Positions 5,490 through 9,365 of a stretch of DNA of 9,365 nt are shown in pieces. The notes under the pieces were generated by a model. It ran no database searches and was not told the DNA's origin. It saw only the letters and a program-made list of their open reading frames with translations. The stretch spans positions 1 to 9,365 of the forward strand of contig CAKMMH010000060.1 in the NCBI GenBank assembly GCA_927798255.1, in the 5' to 3' direction. How positions within the stretch are numbered: position 1 is the first letter of the stretch; every line of letters starts with the position of its first letter. The translations under genes and the position numbers were made by a program. Source of the stretch: an uncultured bacterium. Its GTDB lineage: Bacteria > Bdellovibrionota_C > UBA2361 > CAKMMH01.

Positions 5490-6995
5490 ATGACTACATT
5501 ACTTTGTATTCTTGACGGATTCGGTATAAATAAAGAAAGAGAACATAACGCTATAGCTTTAGCAAACACCCCAAATATCGATAAACTTTTAAGCACTTAT
5601 CCAAATGCAACACTTCAAGCAAGCGGCCTTTTCGTAGGACTTCCAGATGGTCAAATGGGAAACTCAGAAGTTGGTCACCTTAATATTGGTGCAGGCCGTG
5701 TAGTTGAACAATGGCTTGTTAGGATTTCAAGAGAGTTAAGAGAAGGCGCACTTACAAAATTTCCTAGCTACAGTAATTTTATTTCTAATTTAAAAGATGA
5801 TGGAAAGATTCATATTTTTGGACTCTTTTCTGATGGCGGTATTCACTCTCATATTGAGCATTTAAAATTGTTAATTGAAAATTTAACAAGAGATACAAAC
5901 AAAACTATTTGTATTCATTTAATAACTGACGGACGTGACACAGAGCCAATGGACGCTAAAAATCAATATGAAAAGTTTTTAGAGTTCTTAGCTCCATACA
6001 AAAATGTTAAAGTTGCAGATATCACGGGACGTTTTTATGCGATGGATAGAGATAAGAGATGGGATAGAGTAAAAAGAGCTTATGACATGTACACAAAGCT
6101 TGATGCTCCTAAAATTTCAAGTATTGAAGAATATTTATCAAAATCTTATAGCGAGAATATTGGAGATGAATTCATAGAGCCAGCAATTTTAAATGAATGT
6201 AAAGTTTCAGAAAATGATTCATTAATTTTCTTTAATTTTAGAGCAGATAGGATGAGAGAAATTGTAAGGACATTTGGAATTGAAGATTTTGATGGCTTTG
6301 AAAGAAATATTCCTGTACTAAACAAAAATCAAATTCTTTGTTTTACAGAATATGATGAAACTTATAACTTACCTGTTCTTTTTGAAAAAATTGATATTAA
6401 AAACTTTTTAAGTGAAGTAGTTTCTAAAAAAGGTTTAAAACAATTTAAAACTGCAGAAACTGAAAAATACGCACACGTTACGTTCTTTTTAAATGGTGGA
6501 ATTGAAGCACCAGTAGATGGCGAAGATAGAGAGGTTATCCCTTCTCCTCGTGAAGTAAAAACATATGATGAGAAACCAGAGATGAGTGCATATCAAGTTT
6601 GCGACAAGGTAGTAGAAGTTATAAATTCTAAAAAATATGATTTAGTTGTTGTAAATTTTGCAAATCCTGACATGGTTGGTCATACAGGAATTGAAAGTGC
6701 TGCCATAAAAGCAATTGAAGCTGTTGATACTTGTGTAGGAAAAGTTTTCGATGCATTATTAGCTCAAGGCGGGCAAGGATTAATTATTGCAGACCATGGA
6801 AATGCTGAATCAATGCTTAACGAAAACGGCACACCAAACACAGCCCATACGACAAATCTTGTTCCTGTAATTTTAGTAGGCTACAAAGAAAAAGTAACTT
6901 TAAAAGACGGCGCTCTTTGCGACGTTGCTCCTACAATCCTAAAAATGATGGAGATTGAAAAGCCAAGTGAAATGACAGGAAATGCGTTGTTTTAG
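5490..6995 (+). CDS. gpmI: 2,3-bisphosphoglycerate-independent phosphoglycerate mutase
   Basis: This is a cytoplasmic glycolytic/gluconeogenic enzyme interconverting 3- and 2-phosphoglycerate through a phosphoserine intermediate and two manganese ions (alkaline-phosphatase superfamily). At 501 residues it is full length. Visible active-site elements are Asp9 (LDGFG), the nucleophile Ser59 within GQMGNSEVGH, GGIHSH at 116-121, DGRDT at 147-151, ITGRFYAMDRD at 178-188, RADRMRE at 251-257, Lys326 before YAHVTFF, Asp393 and His397 in NPDMVGH, Asp435 and His436 in ADHGNAE, and His453 in TAHTT. All expected residues are present, so the enzyme should be active. It sits 64 bases after the LapA-TPR gene and may be part of that operon or have its own promoter, which I could not identify. 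A heptamer repeat array begins at its stop codon. Confidence 0.98.
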   Translation: MTTLLCILDGFGINKEREHNAIALANTPNIDKLLSTYPNATLQASGLFVGLPDGQMGNSEVGHLNIGAGRVVEQWLVRISRELREGALTKFPSYSNFISNLKDDGKIHIFGLFSDGGIHSHIEHLKLLIENLTRDTNKTICIHLITDGRDTEPMDAKNQYEKFLEFLAPYKNVKVADITGRFYAMDRDKRWDRVKRAYDMYTKLDAPKISSIEEYLSKSYSENIGDEFIEPAILNECKVSENDSLIFFNFRADRMREIVRTFGIEDFDGFERNIPVLNKNQILCFTEYDETYNLPVLFEKIDIKNFLSEVVSKKGLKQFKTAETEKYAHVTFFLNGGIEAPVDGEDREVIPSPREVKTYDEKPEMSAYQVCDKVVEVINSKKYDLVVVNFANPDMVGHTGIESAAIKAIEAVDTCVGKVFDALLAQGGQGLIIADHGNAESMLNENGTPNTAHTTNLVPVILVGYKEKVTLKDGALCDVAPTILKMMEIEKPSEMTGNALF

Positions 6996-7134
6996 GCTTC
7001 AGGATTTTGGTGTCCGAGGCAGGAAACAGTTTTTAGGTTTCGGGGTTTCATGTAGCAGAAGTCAAATTTCAGGTATCAGGAAACTAGAAACAGGCATCGG
7101 GTAGCAGGTTTCAGGGGGCAGGAATCTGAGTTCA
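6995..7134 (+). repeat. degenerate tandem heptamer array, consensus near GGTNTCA
   Basis: Starting at the gpmI stop, the sequence parses into about twenty imperfect units of roughly seven bases. Examples are GGCTTCA, GGTGTCC, GGTTTCG, GGTATCA, GGCATCG, GGTAGCA, GGTTTCA, GGGGGCA and GGAATCT, with a few six- or eight-base units. The strand is G-rich: in 7021-7080 I count 17 G and 7 C, unlike the flanking AT-rich genes. It has no open frame that looks like protein. It resembles the short tandemly repeated intergenic sequences known in cyanobacteria and other genomes, though with a different unit. Function is unknown. Confidence 0.7.
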
Positions 7135-7225
7135 AAAAATCCTGTGTGAATATAAATTTCACTAACCCCCTTACGGGTGCCCCAAGCAAAATTGCGGTTT
7201 CTGGCAACATTTGCGATAACAAGTG
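7135..7225. other. GC-richer intergenic block between the heptamer array and mazG
   Basis: This non-coding stretch differs from both neighbours. In 7141-7200 I count 27 G+C of 60, well above the genes around it. It contains a small ACCC/GGGT inverted repeat around CCTTAC (near 7165-7178), a GCAA/TTGC palindrome (near 7187-7196) and a TTGC/GCAA hairpin further on. Its minus strand stays open for dozens of codons, but the reading runs into the heptamer array and the mazG coding region, so I do not call a gene. It may be part of the same repeated element as the array. Confidence 0.35.
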
Positions 7226-7247
7226 ATATATTTTGAAGGTAACTATT

Positions 7248-8087
7248 ATGAATAATAAAAATAACGAAGATATTTTAAATAGCGATTTTAGAAAACTAGA
7301 AACACTTGAGAAAATTTTTGAAAGACTTAGAGACAAAGAAACTGGTTGCCCTTGGGATAAAGTACAAACTCACGATAGCTGTATGCAATGCTTAGTCGAA
7401 GAAACTTATGAAGTAATCGACGCACTTTCTCAAAATAACCCCGAAATGATGCGTGAAGAATTTGGAGACCTCCTATTGCAAATCATGTTCCACACACAAA
7501 TGGAACGAGAACAAGGTCATTTTGACATTTACGATGTTATAGAAGATTTAGGTAAAAAACTTGTAAGACGTCACCCACACGTTTTTAGACAAGATGTTAA
7601 CGCATCATGCGTTAGCGATGTTTGGAAAATTTGGGAAAAAGCTAAATCAAAAGAAGCAGAAGATAATAATAAAGTTCTAAAACACACTCTAGATAAAGTC
7701 CCTACTTCATTCCCGCCTTTTTTAAAGGCTTATAAATATGGAAGCAAAACTTCAAAACTTGGATTTGATTGGAATAATGCCGATGAAGCATTCTTGAAAG
7801 TTAAAGAAGAAATAAGAGAAGTCGAAGAAGAAGCAATAAAAAATAAAAAGTTTAATAACAAAGAAGCATTAAAAGATGAGGCTGGAGATCTTTTATTTGC
7901 AGTAATTCAATACATAAGAAAATTAGAGCTTAACCCTGATGAAGTATTAAATAATGCTTGCAAAAAATATAAATCTCGCTTTGATACACTAGAGGATCTT
8001 GCAAAAAAACCTCTAAATGATTATACATTAGATGAACTTGAAGGATTGTGGCAAGAAGCTAAAAAAATCAAAAAAGACGCTATTTAA
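7248..8087 (+). CDS. mazG: MazG nucleoside triphosphate pyrophosphohydrolase
   Basis: MazG hydrolyses (d)NTPs to the monophosphate and pyrophosphate, cleaning abnormal nucleotides; in E. coli it also modulates stress signalling. This is the full two-domain form at 279 residues. In domain 1, CPWDKVQTH (34-42) is followed by the metal-binding EExxE at 51-55 and ExxD at 71-74. In domain 2, EExxE is at 187-191, ExxD at 211-214, with KYKSRF at 240-245. All metal ligands are present in both domains. I choose the ATG at 7248 because GAAGG (7235-7239) lies eight bases upstream; an in-frame TTG at 7233 overlaps that site. It follows the heptamer/GC-rich gap and is 31 bases ahead of the transporter gene, probably one transcript. 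Confidence 0.96.
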   Translation: MNNKNNEDILNSDFRKLETLEKIFERLRDKETGCPWDKVQTHDSCMQCLVEETYEVIDALSQNNPEMMREEFGDLLLQIMFHTQMEREQGHFDIYDVIEDLGKKLVRRHPHVFRQDVNASCVSDVWKIWEKAKSKEAEDNNKVLKHTLDKVPTSFPPFLKAYKYGSKTSKLGFDWNNADEAFLKVKEEIREVEEEAIKNKKFNNKEALKDEAGDLLFAVIQYIRKLELNPDEVLNNACKKYKSRFDTLEDLAKKPLNDYTLDELEGLWQEAKKIKKDAI

Positions 8088-8118
8088 TTAAATATTACTT
8101 CTTTTTAAACTTTAATTT

Positions 8119-8895
8119 ATGAATTTAACTTTACTATACATAACATTTGCTGGAATTTTGATGTGCTTAACATCAGTAATTGCTGCAGGAATTTTACTTT
8201 TAAAAGAAAATATTTTAAAAAAACTTTTATTTCCAGTTGTGTCAATTTCATCAGGTGTGTTTATAGGCTCTGCATTTTTATTTTTAATTCCAGAAAGCAT
8301 GGAGCTTTTTGACTCGCATCAATTTGCAATGTTTATTGTATTAATTGGATTCTTAGCATTCTTTTTTTTAGAAGAACTTTTAAAGTGGCATCACTGTCAC
8401 AAAATGCCACACGAACATGCAAGCGAACATGTTAGAAGTAAAGATAACAAACTTGGCTGGCTTATAACTTTCTCAGACTTTTTTCATAACGCAATAGATG
8501 GAGCAAGCATCGCTGCAACTTTTATTATTTCTCCAAAGCTTGGAGTACTTACTACCCTTTCAACTTTTCTTCACGAACTTCCTCAAGAAATTGGAGATGT
8601 CGGTATCTTACTTCACTCAGGATTTAAAAAGAAAAAAGCTTTTTTAATAAATTTATTTTCACAACTTTCATTTTTTATAGGCGCACTGTTTATTTATTTT
8701 TATAATAATGATTTTCTTATACATTTATTAATGCCATTTACAGCTGGAACATTTATTTATGTTAGTGCAGTTGATTTAGTGCCTGAAATTAAAGCATCGC
8801 ATATAACAAAGGAAAGACTTTTACATGCGTTTTATTTTTTACTAGGAATATTTTTTATATATTTTCTAGTAGAATTTTTTCATCATACACATTGA
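8119..8895 (+). CDS. ZIP-family divalent metal transporter
   Basis: This is a 258-residue integral inner-membrane protein predicted to import zinc or related divalent metals. Hydrophobic helices run through the chain (about 4-27, 34-57, 67-86, 112-137, 140-164, 175-195, 199-220 and 232-254), consistent with the eight-helix ZIP fold. The transport-site signatures are intact: HNAIDG at 123-128 and HELPQEIGD at 152-160. A histidine-rich loop (WHHCHKMPHEHASEH, 90-104) lies between helices 3 and 4, and the C-terminus ends in HHTH; both could bind metal. No ribosome binding site is obvious before the ATG. It follows mazG by 31 bases. Its stop is one base from the stop of the convergent sigma-factor gene. 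Metal specificity (Zn, Fe, Mn) cannot be read from sequence. Confidence 0.93.
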   Translation: MNLTLLYITFAGILMCLTSVIAAGILLLKENILKKLLFPVVSISSGVFIGSAFLFLIPESMELFDSHQFAMFIVLIGFLAFFFLEELLKWHHCHKMPHEHASEHVRSKDNKLGWLITFSDFFHNAIDGASIAATFIISPKLGVLTTLSTFLHELPQEIGDVGILLHSGFKKKKAFLINLFSQLSFFIGALFIYFYNNDFLIHLLMPFTAGTFIYVSAVDLVPEIKASHITKERLLHAFYFLLGIFFIYFLVEFFHHTH

Positions 8896-8944
8896 ATTAC
8901 GAAGCTCTAAGGATTGAATCATTTGATTCGTAATCTAGTTTTTT
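8896..8944 (+). terminator. intrinsic terminator for the ZIP gene, inside the convergent sigma gene
   Basis: Directly after the ZIP stop, ATTACGAA (8896-8903) can pair with TTCGTAAT (8927-8934). Alternatively GAATCA (8916-8921) pairs with TGATTC (8924-8929) around a two-base loop. CTAG and six Ts (8939-8944) follow. The two stems share bases 8927-8929 and are mutually exclusive. Either, with the T-run, fits a rho-independent terminator reading rightwards. The whole element overlaps the last codons of the minus-strand gene. Confidence 0.55.
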
Positions 8945-9365
8945 ATTAATTGCCTTTTCTAATCCTTCAAGTACGCTTCTTTTCATTCTTGATATATGGC
9001 ATCTTGAATATCCAAGCTCTTTTGCTACATTTACAACTTGCTCACCTTGAAGATAAATTTTTTCAATAATTTTTCTTTCTACATCATCTAAACCTTTGCA
9101 TGTTTCCTTTGAAATTGAATATAATTCTTTTTTAAGAAGTAAATCAACTGGCGTATCTTTAGAACTTCCCATTGAGCATTCTGCTACTTCATTGTTCAAA
9201 ATCTCTTGTAATTTATTTTGTGATGTAGAATATTCTTTTTCACCATTTCTTTCTAAATATGTATCTCTATCACAACCATTTATAATTGATGAGTTAATAA
9301 CGGCTTTAACTAAATTTCCTTTAATATAATAAAATAAGAATGTAATAAAACTTACATTTCTACTT
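8897..9365 (-). CDS. sigma-70-family RNA polymerase sigma factor, 5' end outside the window
   Basis: The frame is open from the right edge to the TAA at 8897-8899, giving 155 visible C-terminal residues; the true start lies beyond the window. A TTG at 9199 could be mistaken for a start, but the upstream codons continue as plausible protein. The first visible residues, SFITFLFYYIKGNLVKAV, resemble sigma region 2.4, the -10 recognition helix. A low-complexity polar linker replaces a clear region 3. Region 4 is recognisable in LDDVERKIIEKIYL, then the helix-turn-helix VVNVAKELGYSRCHISRMKR (visible residues about 110-129) that would contact the -35. It is likely an alternative rather than primary sigma factor, because regions 3 and 4 lack the housekeeping signatures. 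It is convergent with the ZIP gene with one base between stops. Confidence 0.7.
   Translation of the reverse strand, partial: SRNVSFITFLFYYIKGNLVKAVINSSIINGCDRDTYLERNGEKEYSTSQNKLQEILNNEVAECSMGSSKDTPVDLLLKKELYSISKETCKGLDDVERKIIEKIYLQGEQVVNVAKELGYSRCHISRMKRSVLEGLEKAINKKLDYESNDSILRAS

Noticed and set aside
7227..7232. TATATT as a -10 box for mazG
   Set aside because: The -35 partner is poor and transcription would start inside the ribosome binding site.
7076..7336. An 86-codon minus-strand open frame across the heptamer array, GC-rich block and mazG start
   Set aside because: It is antisense to the well-supported mazG start, and its C-terminal part is translated repeat. There is no ribosome binding site or recognisable motif.
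8897..9199. Treating the TTG at 9199 as the start of a complete 100-residue protein
   Set aside because: Fifty-five further in-frame codons lie upstream within the window and read as sigma region 2.4-like protein, so the gene is truncated by the window edge.
9096..9329. A 77-codon plus-strand open frame near the right edge
   Set aside because: It is antisense to the sigma-factor frame, which has clear region 4 signatures and stays open to the edge.

Overview
This is an AT-rich bacterial chromosome segment (roughly 30 percent G+C by eye), densely packed with housekeeping genes. There is no sign of phage, insertion sequences or CRISPR. The L27 protein starts directly with MAHKK, without the cleavable N-terminal extension typical of Firmicutes, and no Prp protease gene lies between rplU and rpmA, so a Firmicute is unlikely. 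The orphan OmpR-type regulator resembles cyanobacterial RpaB, and its promoter carries TTACAC direct repeats reminiscent of the cyanobacterial HLR1 site. With the low G+C, this makes a non-photosynthetic relative of cyanobacteria (Vampirovibrionia/Gastranaerophilales, 'Melainabacteria') my best guess. That placement is an inference with only moderate support.

Left part (1-2950, minus strand): a ribosome-biogenesis cluster read right to left as rplU (L21), rpmA (L27), obg (ribosome-assembly GTPase) and a proline-iminopeptidase-like alpha/beta hydrolase that overlaps obg by four bases. Each of the two gaps between rplU, rpmA and obg contains strong inverted repeats. The leader before rplU can fold and contains a 21-codon open frame. 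A long hairpin opens the window at 1-54.

Middle (2940-7000, plus strand): a divergent intergenic region drives rplU leftwards and a response regulator rightwards. The regulator is followed by rsfS (ribosome silencing factor), then a membrane protein combining a LapA-like two-helix anchor with a TPR-like cytosolic part (ATGA overlap with rsfS), then gpmI (cofactor-independent phosphoglycerate mutase) behind an AT-only hairpin and a strong ribosome binding site.

Right part (6996-9365): a 252-bp gap holds a degenerate tandem array of a heptamer close to GGTNTCA, followed by a relatively GC-rich block. Then come mazG (two-domain nucleotide pyrophosphohydrolase) and a ZIP-family metal transporter, both on the plus strand. 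The transporter meets, stop to stop with one base between, a minus-strand sigma-70-family gene whose 5' end lies beyond the window. A probable terminator for the transporter is embedded in the coding end of that sigma gene.

Functionally the window links ribosome assembly and dormancy (L21, L27, Obg, RsfS), nucleotide-pool cleaning (MazG), glycolysis (GpmI), envelope-associated functions (LapA/TPR, ZIP) and transcription control (orphan regulator, sigma factor). I see no clearly new multi-gene system. The most unusual features are the heptamer array, the structured rplU leader with its mini-ORF, the regulator's promoter repeats and the LapA-TPR fusion.
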